Made by a program: the position numbers and the translations under genes | The notes under the pieces: generated by a model | Seen by the model: only the letters and a program-made list of their open reading frames with translations | The model's database searches: none | Told to the model about the DNA's origin: nothing | Assembly: GCA_045129695.1 (NCBI GenBank) | Contig: JBGVJZ010000009.1 | Span: 44,529-108,528 of the forward strand | DNA: 64,000 nucleotides | Direction of reading: 5' to 3' | Source: Eshraghiella sp045129695 | Lineage (GTDB): Bacteria; Bacillota; Clostridia; Lachnospirales; Lachnospiraceae | In this document: piece after piece, positions 53,058 through 62,472 of the stretch | Position numbering within the stretch: position 1 is the stretch's first letter | How the letters are laid out: every line of letters starts with the position of its first letter

Positions 53058-53870
53058 TTATAGTATTTTTTTATACATATCCGATACGGTCATATTGGTA
53101 ACAGGATTATACGCATAAGGTGCAATCTCATTCAGAGGCTCCAGAACAAATAATCTGTTTGCCATATCAATATGAGGTATTATTAAATCCTCTGTATGAA
53201 TTATCAGCTCATCATATAGCACAATATCCAAATCCAGTGTTCTTGGACCCCAGTGAATCTCTCTTACCCGATTTGCCTGTGCTTCAATTCTGTGAAGCTC
53301 CTCCAAAAGTTCATGCGGAGAAAGCCTTGTTCTGACACACACACAGCCATTTAGGAAATCCTCCTGCTCTACCCCTCCATATGGCTTTGTTGTAATAATT
53401 GATGATTGCTTAATCAACCTTATTCCAGGTGTTTCAGCAAGCTTTTTAATTGCATTTTTAATGTAGTTCTCCCTGTTGCCCATATTAGAACCAACGGCAA
53501 TATATGCTGTATGCCAGCCTCTTTCTATAGAAACCGCGACTGTATCAATAGGAAGTCCGATAGGTGCCTCAGGCTTATCAATCCTTAATTTAACATAATG
53601 TATTAATGGACTATATTCCAAAATAAATGCCGCAAGATTTTCTGCAACAGCTTCAATCAGGTTATATATATGTTCTTTCATGAACGACGTTATCGCAGCA
53701 CATAAATCAGCATAATTAACAGAATCCTTTAAATCATCTGATTTGCCGGGAATATTTCCATTAATTCCAATTGCCGCCGATACATAAAAATTCTGACCAT
53801 TTATTTTTTCCTCTTCAAATACTCCATGATTAGCAAATACCTGAAGACGGCTAATTATTATTTCATCCAT
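53058..53870 (-). CDS. Fused dihydroneopterin aldolase / HPPK (FolB-FolK)
   Basis: A 270-residue two-domain enzyme. Residues about 1-117 are dihydroneopterin aldolase (ISRLQVFANHGVFEEE) and residues about 120-270 are 6-hydroxymethyl-dihydropterin pyrophosphokinase (AYIAVGSNMGNRENYI ... WGPRTLDLDIVLYD). Both act in sequence in folate synthesis. The fusion is common in Clostridia. It is the last gene of a minus-strand folate cluster. Confidence 0.95.
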   Translation of the reverse strand: MDEIIISRLQVFANHGVFEEEKINGQNFYVSAAIGINGNIPGKSDDLKDSVNYADLCAAITSFMKEHIYNLIEAVAENLAAFILEYSPLIHYVKLRIDKPEAPIGLPIDTVAVSIERGWHTAYIAVGSNMGNRENYIKNAIKKLAETPGIRLIKQSSIITTKPYGGVEQEDFLNGCVCVRTRLSPHELLEELHRIEAQANRVREIHWGPRTLDLDIVLYDELIIHTEDLIIPHIDMANRLFVLEPLNEIAPYAYNPVTNMTVSDMYKKIL

Positions 53871-53874
53871 ATTT

Positions 53875-54690
53875 TCACCTGTTATCTGAAGCAGGCATAA
53901 CTGCTTCTGTCATTTTTACTGCCCTGTAATTAGCTTTTACATCATGAACTCTTAGAAACATACAATGATTAAGGGTACCAATAACAGATGTTGCAACTGT
54001 TCCCTCAATTCTCTCATCTCTTGGCAAATCAAGTGTAAGTCCGATTACGGATTTGCGGGATGTACCAAGCAATACAGGATAACCAAGCTCAACAAAATCA
54101 CTAAGATGCTTTATTACCAGGAGATTCTGCTCATATGTCTTTCCAAAACCAACACCCGGATCAAGAATAATACTCTGTGGTGAAATCCCGGCATCCAAAG
54201 CAATTCTTAAACATTCCTTAGTATCTGTCAGATAATCCTCCCTAAAATTCTTATATTCCGTATTATTACGATTATGCATTAAACAGCATGGAATATCCGC
54301 TTTCACAATAACCTTTGCCATATCCTGGTCATACTTAAGACCCCATATATCATTAATTAAATCAGCCCCGGAGGCAATTCCGGCAGCTGCCACTTTGCTT
54401 TTGTATGTGTCAAGTGAAATAGGAATATCAGTTTCCTTTTTGAGTTTTTCAATAACAGGACATACCCTTTCTATCTCTTCCTCATCAGAAATCTGTGTGT
54501 AGCCCGGTCTTGTCGATTCTCCTCCAATGTCAATAATTGCAGCACCCTCTTCAATCATTTGAAGTGCATGAGCTATTGCCTTATCAACATTGTTATATTT
54601 GCCACCATCGAAAAAAGAATCCGGCGTGACATTTAAAATACCCATTATATGTGTTTTATTAATATTGAACTCTTTTGTGCCAATTATCAT
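53875..54690 (-). CDS. folP: Dihydropteroate synthase
   Basis: The 271-residue sulfonamide-target enzyme joins the pterin pyrophosphate with p-aminobenzoate. Motifs are 'MGILNVTPDSFFDGG', 'IIDIGGESTRPG' and 'ILDPGVGFGKTYEQN'. It overlaps folE by four bases (ATGA). Confidence 0.97.
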   Translation of the reverse strand: MIIGTKEFNINKTHIMGILNVTPDSFFDGGKYNNVDKAIAHALQMIEEGAAIIDIGGESTRPGYTQISDEEEIERVCPVIEKLKKETDIPISLDTYKSKVAAAGIASGADLINDIWGLKYDQDMAKVIVKADIPCCLMHNRNNTEYKNFREDYLTDTKECLRIALDAGISPQSIILDPGVGFGKTYEQNLLVIKHLSDFVELGYPVLLGTSRKSVIGLTLDLPRDERIEGTVATSVIGTLNHCMFLRVHDVKANYRAVKMTEAVMPASDNR

Positions 54691-55250
54691 TTTCCTATTC
54701 CTACCATTGAAATAAAAGTATCCGAAAGTCTGCCGTCTGTTTCAAAAACACCCCTTGAAGCCATTGTAACCGTATGACTTCCCGGTTTCTTAACACCACG
54801 CATAGTCATACATAAATGTTCCGCTTCAGCTATAACCATCACTCCCTTGGCATTTAAATGTTCCATCAATGCATCAGCAATTTGGGTAGTCATACGCTCC
54901 TGAAGCTGAGGACGTTTGGCAAACACCTCAACAGTTCTTGCAAGCTTACTAAGTCCCACAACTCTTCCCTGTGGAACATATGCAATATGAACCTTTCCAA
55001 AAAAGGGTACGAGATGATGTTCACACATTGAATAAAACGAAATGTCTTTTTCTATAACAATTTCCGTGTTGTCTGCACCAAAAGTCTTGCTTAAATGGAT
55101 ACCGGCATCCTCATTCATTCCTGCAAAAATCTCTTCATACATTCTTGCAATTCTATCAGGAGTATCAACAAGACCTTCCCTGTTAACATCCTCACCGATG
55201 CCCTCCAAAATAAGTTTTACGCCCTCTTTTATTAAGTTCTGATCTATCAT
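54687..55250 (-). CDS. folE: GTP cyclohydrolase I
   Basis: The 187-residue zinc enzyme opens the pterin pathway from GTP. 'MCEHHLVPFFGKVHIAYVPQGRVVGLSKLAR' holds the metal-binding Cys/His and 'AEHLCMTMRGV' the second cysteine. It is in the folate operon between folC and folP. Confidence 0.97.
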   Translation of the reverse strand: MIDQNLIKEGVKLILEGIGEDVNREGLVDTPDRIARMYEEIFAGMNEDAGIHLSKTFGADNTEIVIEKDISFYSMCEHHLVPFFGKVHIAYVPQGRVVGLSKLARTVEVFAKRPQLQERMTTQIADALMEHLNAKGVMVIAEAEHLCMTMRGVKKPGSHTVTMASRGVFETDGRLSDTFISMVGIGK

Positions 55251-55271
55251 TATTTCACCTCGTGCAAAAGA

Positions 55272-56558
55272 TTATATCAGCTTCATATATGCCTTTTTAA
55301 CATTGGCAAGATGAGAAAGTGAGCCAAATGCAATTACCGCTTTATCAGACGATGTGTTATCTACGGCAAAATGCACCGCTTCCTCTATATCATTATATGT
55401 ATGAACACATACATCATAATGGTTTTTGACAAATTCTGCAAGTGCTTTAGCAGAAAGAGCCCTTGAATTTTGTGGTGTTTCTATTGTAATAACCTTTGAA
55501 GCATACGGAATACAGCAATCAAGAATTGCTGCGTAATCCTTATCAGCAAAAACTCCTACAACAAAAGTAAGTCCACCCTCAGGATAATATGCTTTAAGAC
55601 ACTTGGACAGCATATATGCACCGTCGGGATTATGTGCCCCATCAACGTAAAAATCAGGTGCTGTTCCTAGTCTGGTAAATCTTCCAAACCATTCTGCCTT
55701 CAAAAGGCCTCTATAAATACTTGATTTTTCAATAGCAACACCATATCTGGCAAGCATTAACGCACATTCAATTGCTGTAACTGCATTATATGGCTGATAT
55801 GTGCCTAAAAGTCCAATCTCTACATCCGTAAAATCCTTGTAATCAAAAATAATTTTAGAACCTGTATATCGAATATTATTAACAGGCTCAGTGACAAAAC
55901 AACATTCTGAATTATTATACATTGCATAAGAACGTATAACTTTCTCTGCTTTCGCATTCTGTGCTGCACTTACAACAGGTACACCACTCTTAATTATACC
56001 CGCTTTATGACCGGCAATTTCAGAAACTGAATTTCCCAAAAAAGAAGTATGGTCAATGGATATCGGTGTAATAACAGAACAAACGGTTGTATTAATTACA
56101 TTAGTTGCATCAAGTTTTCCGCCCATTCCACATTCAACTACCGCATAATCACAGTTCTCTTCTGCAAAAAAAACATATGCCGCAGCAGTTTCAATCTCAA
56201 ATCTTGTTGGATGAGACAGACTGTCCCTGTTCATAGCATCACATTGTACTCGTATAGCTGAGATAATATCTGCAAAATGCTCTTCTGAAATATCTTCTGC
56301 ATTAAGCTTAATTATCTCAAGTGGCGACAATACTGCCGGAGAATTATATCTTCCGACTCTGTAACCATTTTCTATAAGTATCGAAGATGTAAATGCACTT
56401 ACCGAACCCTTTCCGTTAGTTCCGGCTATATGAATGAATTTCACCTTATCCTGTGGATTTCCTAATCTGCAAAGAAGTTCCCGAATTGAATCCAATCCGG
56501 GAACACTGCCAAGCTTATTCAGGGAATCAAGATATTCCATTGTTTCCTGATAATTCAT
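55272..56558 (-). CDS. folC: Folylpolyglutamate / dihydrofolate synthase
   Basis: A 428-residue Mur-ligase-like enzyme with 'FIHIAGTNGKGSVSAFTSSIL' (P-loop), 'VVECGMGGKLDATNV' and 'FYVDGAHNPDGAYML'. It adds glutamate to folates. Its ATG overlaps the last base of the rsfS stop, so the two are coupled. Confidence 0.95.
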   Translation of the reverse strand: MNYQETMEYLDSLNKLGSVPGLDSIRELLCRLGNPQDKVKFIHIAGTNGKGSVSAFTSSILIENGYRVGRYNSPAVLSPLEIIKLNAEDISEEHFADIISAIRVQCDAMNRDSLSHPTRFEIETAAAYVFFAEENCDYAVVECGMGGKLDATNVINTTVCSVITPISIDHTSFLGNSVSEIAGHKAGIIKSGVPVVSAAQNAKAEKVIRSYAMYNNSECCFVTEPVNNIRYTGSKIIFDYKDFTDVEIGLLGTYQPYNAVTAIECALMLARYGVAIEKSSIYRGLLKAEWFGRFTRLGTAPDFYVDGAHNPDGAYMLSKCLKAYYPEGGLTFVVGVFADKDYAAILDCCIPYASKVITIETPQNSRALSAKALAEFVKNHYDVCVHTYNDIEEAVHFAVDNTSSDKAVIAFGSLSHLANVKKAYMKLI

Positions 56559-56905
56559 TACATTTCCTCAATCTCAACTGTTTTGCCGTCTCTCCAGATT
56601 CTTTCCAAATCATAGAACAAACGCTCCTCCTTGGAAAAAATATGAACAATGATATCGCCATAATCCATTAAAATCCAGCCGGCTGTATTATATCCCTCCG
56701 TCTGTTTAAGCCCAACCTTATTCTCAAGCATTGCTTCATTAACATTATCTGCAATCGCCTGAACCTGATTCTTGTTGTTACCATTGGCAATGATAAAATA
56801 ATCTGCCATAACAGAGACACCTGAAATATCAAGCACTCTTATATCTTCACCTTTTCTGTCTTCTATTGCATTATAAATTTTTTTAACTAATTCCCTGTTA
56901 TCCAT
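56558..56905 (-). CDS. rsfS: Ribosomal silencing factor RsfS
   Basis: The 115-residue protein has the RsfS/DUF143 pattern: 'DIRVLDISGVSVMADYFIIANGNNKNQVQAIADNV' and 'DYGDIIVHIFSKEERLFYDLERIW'. It blocks subunit joining through protein L14 in starvation. It follows yqeK, as in most Firmicutes. Confidence 0.95.
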   Translation of the reverse strand: MDNRELVKKIYNAIEDRKGEDIRVLDISGVSVMADYFIIANGNNKNQVQAIADNVNEAMLENKVGLKQTEGYNTAGWILMDYGDIIVHIFSKEERLFYDLERIWRDGKTVEIEEM

Positions 56906-56961
56906 TAAATTACTGCCTTTCTATTGTATATTATCTGTATTTTATTATATTTTATGGATTA

Positions 56962-57552
56962 TCACAAGAAATTTTTGTAATAATCCCTTGTCCTGACAGT
57001 CATCTCATCAAGCTCCATACCACGCTCATTAATATAATCTACAGTATCCCTTGCAATAAGATATACACATTCATCCAGATTAGTAAATGCTGTTTCTCTG
57101 ATTACTGTCAGATTTCTCTGTTTATATCTTGCAGGTTCAATGTAATCTGCTACAAAAATAATTTTCTCAAGAAGAGACATGGAGGGTCTTCCTGTTGTAT
57201 GCCGGCTTATTGCATTTAAAACATCCTCATCCTCAATTTCAAATTCAGTATGTGCAATATAAGCACCAACTTTTCCATGAAGCAAAAAAGGATTATTATG
57301 CTCAGATTCTGTTATTGTCAGATTATATACCTTTGCTTTCTTTAAAAGTTCATCAGATGGAATACATTTGGCAACGTCATGCAGAAAACCTGCAATTAAT
57401 GCTTTATCAATATAATCCGAGGATTCATTAGCTCCATGCCGCATGGCAAGTGCTGCCGCTGTGTATGCAACTCCCACTGTGTGATTATAACGGTCAGAAT
57501 CCATTCTGCGTTGAACTTCGTCAGATATTTTTTCTAAAAATAATTTATCCAT
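56962..57552 (-). CDS. YqeK family HD-domain phosphohydrolase
   Basis: The 196-residue HD-domain protein includes 'RYNHTVGVAYTAAALA', 'GFLHDVAKCIP' with the HD pair, and 'HGKVGAYIAHTEF'. Members hydrolyse symmetrical diadenosine tetraphosphate. It lies between nadD and rsfS, the conserved order. Confidence 0.92.
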   Translation of the reverse strand: MDKLFLEKISDEVQRRMDSDRYNHTVGVAYTAAALAMRHGANESSDYIDKALIAGFLHDVAKCIPSDELLKKAKVYNLTITESEHNNPFLLHGKVGAYIAHTEFEIEDEDVLNAISRHTTGRPSMSLLEKIIFVADYIEPARYKQRNLTVIRETAFTNLDECVYLIARDTVDYINERGMELDEMTVRTRDYYKNFL

Positions 57553-57637
57553 ATTTTGTACTCTTTCCTGTTCCTATAGTCCTGATTCCTTGTAAAATAT
57601 TTTAACGTTGAAAATTATATCTCCTAGTATCGTTTAT

Positions 57638-57664
57638 AGAAAAACGAGAGGACAATGCCTCCCG
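57638..57664 (-). terminator. Terminator after nadD
   Basis: On the minus strand, CGGGAGG pairs with CCTCTCG (57664-57658 and 57651-57645, one G-T) followed by TTTTT. It lies in the 179-base gap between nadD and yqeK, which contains no gene. Confidence 0.7.
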
Positions 57665-57731
57665 CCAAACACATTTACTATTCGGTCAATTATTTCATAA
57701 AAATTTATAATGCTGATGCACTGCTTTAAAA

Positions 57732-58337
57732 TTAATATAAATTATTTTCTTTTATATAGTTCAAAACCTTATCCGGTATCAGTTTTTCTACATTCTCATT
57801 ATCTTTAAGTGCTTCTCTTATATCTGTTGAGCTGATATCCGTATCAGGCATGCTAAGAAAATGGGTTATGCCGTTGTATTTAGCCCTATACTCTTCACAT
57901 TTGCCATGAAGAAGTTCAGGTGTTGAACCATCCCTGTGTGCGCAGGCTATTTCAGCATTTTGAAAAATACTTTCGGGTTGATTCCACTTATCAAGTGCAA
58001 GGTATGAATCTGCACCAAGTATAAAAACCATATTGTCAAAGTCTTTTTTCAGAACCTCTAAAGTTCTCGCTGTATAGGATTTTCCCTTCATCTGAATTTC
58101 TATGTCAGAAACTTCAAAATACGGATAATCCAAAAGGGCAAGCTTTAGCATATTCAATCTATGATGTTCGTCCGTAACCTCTTTATCCAGCTTAAAGGGC
58201 TGAATATATGCAGGGATAAATATTACTTTTTCCAGATTAAGTTCATCATATGCATACTGTGCTAATTTTATATGGGCATTATGCACAGGGTCAAAGCTCC
58301 CGCCCAAAATACCGACTTTCTGTGTGTTCATAAGCAT
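57732..58337 (-). CDS. nadD: Nicotinate-nucleotide adenylyltransferase
   Basis: A 201-residue NAD-synthesis enzyme with 'GILGGSFDPVHNAHI' (nucleotide-binding; Ala replaces the common Gly in the HxGH-like motif) and 'DISSTDIREAL' (ISSTxxR). The ATG overlaps the yhbY stop (TAATG). A second ATG three codons in is possible. Confidence 0.95.
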   Translation of the reverse strand: MLMNTQKVGILGGSFDPVHNAHIKLAQYAYDELNLEKVIFIPAYIQPFKLDKEVTDEHHRLNMLKLALLDYPYFEVSDIEIQMKGKSYTARTLEVLKKDFDNMVFILGADSYLALDKWNQPESIFQNAEIACAHRDGSTPELLHGKCEEYRAKYNGITHFLSMPDTDISSTDIREALKDNENVEKLIPDKVLNYIKENNLY

Positions 58338-58651
58338 TACTCAGCCTTTTTACCGGCTTTTGGAAGCTCTATTTTTCGCTTTTTTTCATCCTTTGCAGGT
58401 TTGTATAAAACTATTTTCTTGCCAATTACCTGTACAAGCTGTGCACGGGTTCTTTCTGCAATTATAACTCCAAGTTCCTTCGGGTCATCTGCACAGTTCT
58501 GGAGAACACTTATCTTGATAAGTTCTCTTTTCTCAAGTGCTTCCGAAATTGCTTCAACAAATTCGGGCGTGATTGAACTTTTGCCACACTGGAAAATCGG
58601 ATCAATATTCATTGCAAGTCCTTTTAAATAAGCTCTCTGCTTAGTTGTCAT
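58337..58651 (-). CDS. yhbY: CRM-domain RNA-binding protein YhbY
   Basis: The 104-residue protein is a ribosome-assembly CRM domain: 'KQRAYLKGLAMNIDPIFQCGKSSITPEFVEAISEALEKRELIKI'. It has a lysine-rich tail. It sits between obgE and nadD and associates with 50S precursors in E. coli. Confidence 0.94.
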   Translation of the reverse strand: MTTKQRAYLKGLAMNIDPIFQCGKSSITPEFVEAISEALEKRELIKISVLQNCADDPKELGVIIAERTRAQLVQVIGKKIVLYKPAKDEKKRKIELPKAGKKAE

Positions 58652-58671
58652 TATAATTCCTCCTATGACAT

Positions 58672-59958
58672 TTAATGGTAAAAATCAAATTCTAAATCTC
58701 CAAGATATACTGTGTCACCTTCTTCGATTCCCAATTCTTCAAGACGTTCGATAATTCCCTGCTCCTTCATAAATTTCTGGAAGAAAGCAAAGCCTTTTTC
58801 ATCATCCAGATTGGTATAACCAAGCATTCGGTCAACTCTTGGTCCTTCAATAACAAAAGCATGTTCATCAGCTTTATAAACCTCTATCGGCTCATCAGGC
58901 TTGTACATATCCTCAGGGAAATATTCTCTTTCATATACAATCGGTTCTGACGGAAGTGAATCAAGTATATTTTTAACTGCAAACAAAAGCTCTTTTAAGC
59001 CTTTTTGGGTAGCCGCCGATATTGGGAACACTTTAATTCCCAAAGGCTCAAATTCAGCCTTCAGACGGTCTACAGGATTCTCTTCATCACCATCATAAAT
59101 TAAATCAATCTTGTTAGCAGCAATCACCTGTGGCTTGTCCGCCAGTTCAGCATTGTATGCCTTAAGCTCAGAATTAATTTTATGAATATCTTCTATTGGA
59201 TCTCTGCCTTCTGATGAAGCAGCATCCACCATATGAATTATTACTTTGGTTCTTTCTATATGACGAAGAAATTCATGTCCGAGTCCTACTCCCTCAGATG
59301 CACCCTCAATAAGTCCGGGAATATCTGCAATTACAAATCCGTCTGCACCCGGCAGATCAACAACACCAAGATTAGGATTAAGAGTTGTGAAATGATAATT
59401 GGCAATCTTCGGCTTGGCATTACTTACCATCGATAAAAGAGTTGATTTCCCTACATTAGGGAATCCAACAAGTCCGACATCTGCAATGACCTTAAGCTCA
59501 AGTGTTACCCAAAGCTCCTTTGCCTGCTGTCCCGGTTGTGCGTATTTTGGCACCTGCATTGTTGCAGTGGCGTAATTCTTATTACCCTTACCGCCACGTC
59601 CTCCTTTAAGGACAACCTCTCTCATTCTTCCGTTGGACATATCCGCAATAACCTTACCTGATACATCATCACGAATGATAGTTCCCTCCGGAACTTTAAT
59701 AACGAGGTCCGCACCATCCTTACCATGACATAATTTTTTACCGCCTTCTTCGCCGCTTTCCGCAACATATTTTCTTACATGACGGAATTCATTAAGTGTA
59801 TTAAGTCCCTTATCAACTTCAAAAATAATATCACCGCCACGTCCGCCATCACCTCCGTCAGGTCCTCCGGCTGCAACAAAAAGCTCTCTTCTGAAGCTTA
59901 CATGTCCGTCTCCGCCTTTTCCGGATTTTATAAAAATTTTCGCTCTGTCCGCAAACAT
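58672..59958 (-). CDS. obgE: GTPase ObgE/CgtA
   Basis: A 428-residue Obg GTPase. The N-terminal glycine-rich Obg fold (GGDGGRGGDIIFE) is followed by the G domain with G1 GFPNVGKSTL, 'DIPGLIEGASEGVGLGHEFLRHI', and NKID, then the OCT domain near residues 350-428. It works in late 50S assembly. A GAAAGGAG site precedes it, after a terminator that closes the L21-L27 operon. Confidence 0.97.
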   Translation of the reverse strand: MFADRAKIFIKSGKGGDGHVSFRRELFVAAGGPDGGDGGRGGDIIFEVDKGLNTLNEFRHVRKYVAESGEEGGKKLCHGKDGADLVIKVPEGTIIRDDVSGKVIADMSNGRMREVVLKGGRGGKGNKNYATATMQVPKYAQPGQQAKELWVTLELKVIADVGLVGFPNVGKSTLLSMVSNAKPKIANYHFTTLNPNLGVVDLPGADGFVIADIPGLIEGASEGVGLGHEFLRHIERTKVIIHMVDAASSEGRDPIEDIHKINSELKAYNAELADKPQVIAANKIDLIYDGDEENPVDRLKAEFEPLGIKVFPISAATQKGLKELLFAVKNILDSLPSEPIVYEREYFPEDMYKPDEPIEVYKADEHAFVIEGPRVDRMLGYTNLDDEKGFAFFQKFMKEQGIIERLEELGIEEGDTVYLGDLEFDFYH

Positions 59959-60023
59959 ATTAATCTCCTTTCAACTAATGAGTTTCAAGCTTCTCTTCTA
60001 CAAAATAAATAGTTTTATTTGAT

Positions 60024-60058
60024 AGAAGAAAAGCTCCAAATCCAAGGATCTGGAGCTT
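60024..60058 (-). terminator. Terminator after rpmA
   Basis: AAGCTCCA and TGGAGCTT (60031-60038/60051-60058) form a stem followed on the minus strand by TTTTCTTC. It separates the ribosomal-protein operon from obgE. Confidence 0.8.
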
Positions 60059-60066
60059 AAGTATTA

Positions 60067-60357
60067 TTACTCTTCTGATGCTACCGGATATACAGAAACC
60101 TGTTTCTTGTCTCTGCCTTTTCTCTCGAATCTTACGATACCGTCAACTGTAGCAAACAAAGTATCATCACCGCCACGTCCTACATTAACGCCTGGGTGAA
60201 TCTTTGTTCCACGCTGTCTGTAAAGAATGTTTCCGGCCAAAACGAACTGTCCGTCAGCTCTCTTAGCACCTAATCTCTTAGATTCAGAATCTCTACCGTT
60301 CTTGGTAGAACCAACACCTTTTTTATGAGCGAAAAACTGAAGGTTCAATTTTAACAT
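60067..60357 (-). CDS. rpmA: 50S ribosomal protein L27 with cleavable N-terminus
   Basis: A 96-residue L27. The N-terminus MLKLNLQFFAHKKG contains the Firmicutes extension cut by Prp between the Ala and His of FFA-HKKG, exposing the mature N-terminus that reaches the peptidyl-transferase centre. 'RQRGTKIHPGVNVGRGGDDTLFA' is the L27 core. Confidence 0.98.
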   Translation of the reverse strand: MLKLNLQFFAHKKGVGSTKNGRDSESKRLGAKRADGQFVLAGNILYRQRGTKIHPGVNVGRGGDDTLFATVDGIVRFERKGRDKKQVSVYPVASEE

Positions 60358-60360
60358 GAG

Positions 60361-60687
60361 TTACACCTCCTCGACTGTTATCTTCACATTTCCGGGATAT
60401 TCAGCTGCTATTCCTTCAAGCCCAAGCTTCAATGACTTAAACAGTAAAGCGGACTGAGGACTTACATCACCGTCAATCTCGAAATCAATAGTTGCTTTTC
60501 TTGAATTAACCTTTTCATTACATTTATCAGAAGTTAATTTCTGAATTGAATTAATAGTGTTAATTACCAGTATTGAAACAGATGCACATACAACGTCTGT
60601 TCCTCTCATACCGAAACCGGCATGTCCTTTAGATTGCAAACCAAAGATTGTTCCATCTTTCTTTGCATATAAAATAATATTTGTCAT
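60361..60687 (-). CDS. prp: Ribosomal-processing cysteine protease Prp
   Basis: The 108-residue protease lies between the L21 and L27 genes and removes the L27 extension. The catalytic His is in 'GHAGFG' and the Cys in 'DVVCASVSILVINTINSI', both present. Confidence 0.95.
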   Translation of the reverse strand: MTNIILYAKKDGTIFGLQSKGHAGFGMRGTDVVCASVSILVINTINSIQKLTSDKCNEKVNSRKATIDFEIDGDVSPQSALLFKSLKLGLEGIAAEYPGNVKITVEEV

Positions 60688-60704
60688 AACTGACTATCCA
60701 ATCA

Positions 60705-61013
60705 TTAAGCGTTAATCTTTTCGATTTTAACTTTAGTGAATAACTGTCTATGACCGTTTTTCTTGTGGTATCCTGTTTTTCTCTTGTATTTGTAAACAAT
60801 GACTTTCTTGTCCTTGCCTTCACATACAACAGAAGCTGTAACTGTTGCGTTAGCAACTGTTGGATTACCAACAACTGTTTCCTTATCACTTACGAGAAGA
60901 ACCTTATCGAATGTTACTGTTTCACCTTCAGCAACTCCGAGCTTCTCAACCTTGATAACATCGCCTTCAGATACTTTGTACTGCTTACCACCTGTTGCAA
61001 TAATTGCGTACAT
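60705..61013 (-). CDS. rplU: 50S ribosomal protein L21
   Basis: The 102-residue L21 begins MYAIIATGGKQYKVSEGD and ends 'KRKTGYHKKNGHRQLFTKVKI'. It heads the rplU-prp-rpmA operon with its own promoter and a structured leader. AGGAGG precedes the ATG. Confidence 0.98.
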   Translation of the reverse strand: MYAIIATGGKQYKVSEGDVIKVEKLGVAEGETVTFDKVLLVSDKETVVGNPTVANATVTASVVCEGKDKKVIVYKYKRKTGYHKKNGHRQLFTKVKIEKINA

Positions 61014-61094
61014 ATTGGCTTCCTCCTATTATCAATACTCGCCAGCTATGGTGTCTGCTTATGTGCAGTCTTATAACCTCGCTGTGCGGCACAC
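61014..61094 (-). ncRNA. Probable L21 leader RNA
   Basis: The 80-base 5' leader between the promoter and rplU includes the minus-strand strings TGCCGCACAGCGAGGT, ATAAGACTGCACATAAGCAGAC and AGCTGGCGAGTATTGATAAT, the type of conserved pattern reported for Firmicutes L21 leaders. TGC(AC)...GCA and AGCTGGCGAG can form short stems. It likely mediates feedback by L21. Exact ends are estimated. Confidence 0.55.
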
Positions 61095-61100
61095 TAGAAC

Positions 61101-61129
61101 ATTTTATAATATAAAAATACGAATGTCAA
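61101..61129 (-). promoter_or_regulatory. Promoter of the rplU operon
   Basis: On the minus strand TTGACA (61129-61124), a 17-base spacer and TAAAAT (61106-61101). Confidence 0.7.
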
Positions 61130-61140
61130 CAGTTTTTTGC

Positions 61141-62457
61141 TTAAAAAAACATAATATAGTAAATAGGTAAATATGTTATTTTACCTTTCTTAATAATTTG
61201 TCTCTCATTAGACAAAACATATCCGTTACAAATTCCATAATCTTCATTATTAACAAAATGATTCAAGGCACTGTGTACAGTGTAGTCTTTTCCGGACTTT
61301 ATCTCTAGTGGCACAACTGACAGAGAATCATAATCGTCTATAAGATAATCCACTTCTCCTTTTGAGCGGTTATCATAGTAGAATAATTTGTGTCCATGTG
61401 CCTTTAACTCAGAAGCCACTACAGATTCATATACAGTCCCTAAATTAATACTTTTATCATCATCCAATACTGCACGAATATTATGTTTATACAAAACATT
61501 CGTCAAAATACCTACATCATTAAGATACAACTTTATAAGATTCTTACTGCTTGACTCAATAAGAGGAAAGGTAGGATTGGAAATTGCTTTAACTTCAAGT
61601 GTGATTCCTGCATTTATTAAATAATCAAATTCATCCTGATAATCAGAAAATCTCTTTCCTTTAATATTCTCTATATCCTTAATAACTACTCTTTTCTTCT
61701 TATTTTCAAGATTAGATGGAATACAATCATATATTCTGCGGATTTTTAATTTATTTTCGTTATCATATTTAGAAGCATCCATTGCATAATATTCATATAT
61801 TTCGTTCTGAATATTTCTTACATTAACGATATTCTTATCTTTTGAATAAGAATTTACTGCATCCGGCAATCCACCCACTAACAAATATTTCTTAAACAAG
61901 TCTAATACTTTGTTATGAATATTTTCCTCAAGACATTCTCTATTTGCAAATTTGCTACGCATTGCTTCAATTGCAACCTGATTAAAGCCCTGACTTATTA
62001 AAAATTCTTCAAAATCAAGGGGATACATATGCTTCACTTCTATGCTGCCCATAGGAATAGAAGTTGTTTTGGAAAGAGTTACCCCCAGCAAAGAACCACT
62101 GGCAATATAATTATATTTATCATCATTTTTTAAAAATTTAAGCAATGTTAAAAGATGAGGATATGCCTGGATTTCATCAAGAAAGATTAAAGTATCCTTC
62201 TTGTCCTTCATCTTATCCCCCGCAATCATACTAACCTGTAAATAAAAGTCTTCTACTGTTCTTGTGTTTTCAAAAAGTCTTGAACCTAAGGAATCCTCTA
62301 AAAGATTTATTTCAATATAATTAGCAAACAGCGATTTTCCCGTATGCCTGATAATAAAGGTTTTGCCAATCTGTCTTGCCCCATCAATAATTAGTACCTT
62401 ATTGGAATCAGATTTTAAATAGGTCTCAATATAGCTTTGAATTTTTCTAAATAGCAT
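61141..62457 (-). CDS. AAA ATPase with C-terminal DUF4143 domain
   Basis: A roughly 438-residue protein with a P-loop GARQIGKT near the start, Walker B 'TLIFLDEIQAYP', and a DUF4143 C-terminal half ('GTVYESVVASELKAHGHKLFYYDNRSKGEVDYLI', 'PLEIKSGKDYTVHSALNHF') that resembles a restriction-endonuclease-like fold with E-V-D and E-I-K. Function is unknown; the genes are widely scattered in anaerobes and look mobile. The ATG at 62457 fits an AAAGGG site better than the frame start at 62466. Confidence 0.88.
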   Translation of the reverse strand: MLFRKIQSYIETYLKSDSNKVLIIDGARQIGKTFIIRHTGKSLFANYIEINLLEDSLGSRLFENTRTVEDFYLQVSMIAGDKMKDKKDTLIFLDEIQAYPHLLTLLKFLKNDDKYNYIASGSLLGVTLSKTTSIPMGSIEVKHMYPLDFEEFLISQGFNQVAIEAMRSKFANRECLEENIHNKVLDLFKKYLLVGGLPDAVNSYSKDKNIVNVRNIQNEIYEYYAMDASKYDNENKLKIRRIYDCIPSNLENKKKRVVIKDIENIKGKRFSDYQDEFDYLINAGITLEVKAISNPTFPLIESSSKNLIKLYLNDVGILTNVLYKHNIRAVLDDDKSINLGTVYESVVASELKAHGHKLFYYDNRSKGEVDYLIDDYDSLSVVPLEIKSGKDYTVHSALNHFVNNEDYGICNGYVLSNERQIIKKGKITYLPIYYIMFF

Positions 62458-62472
62458 CAAAATCACCCTTTT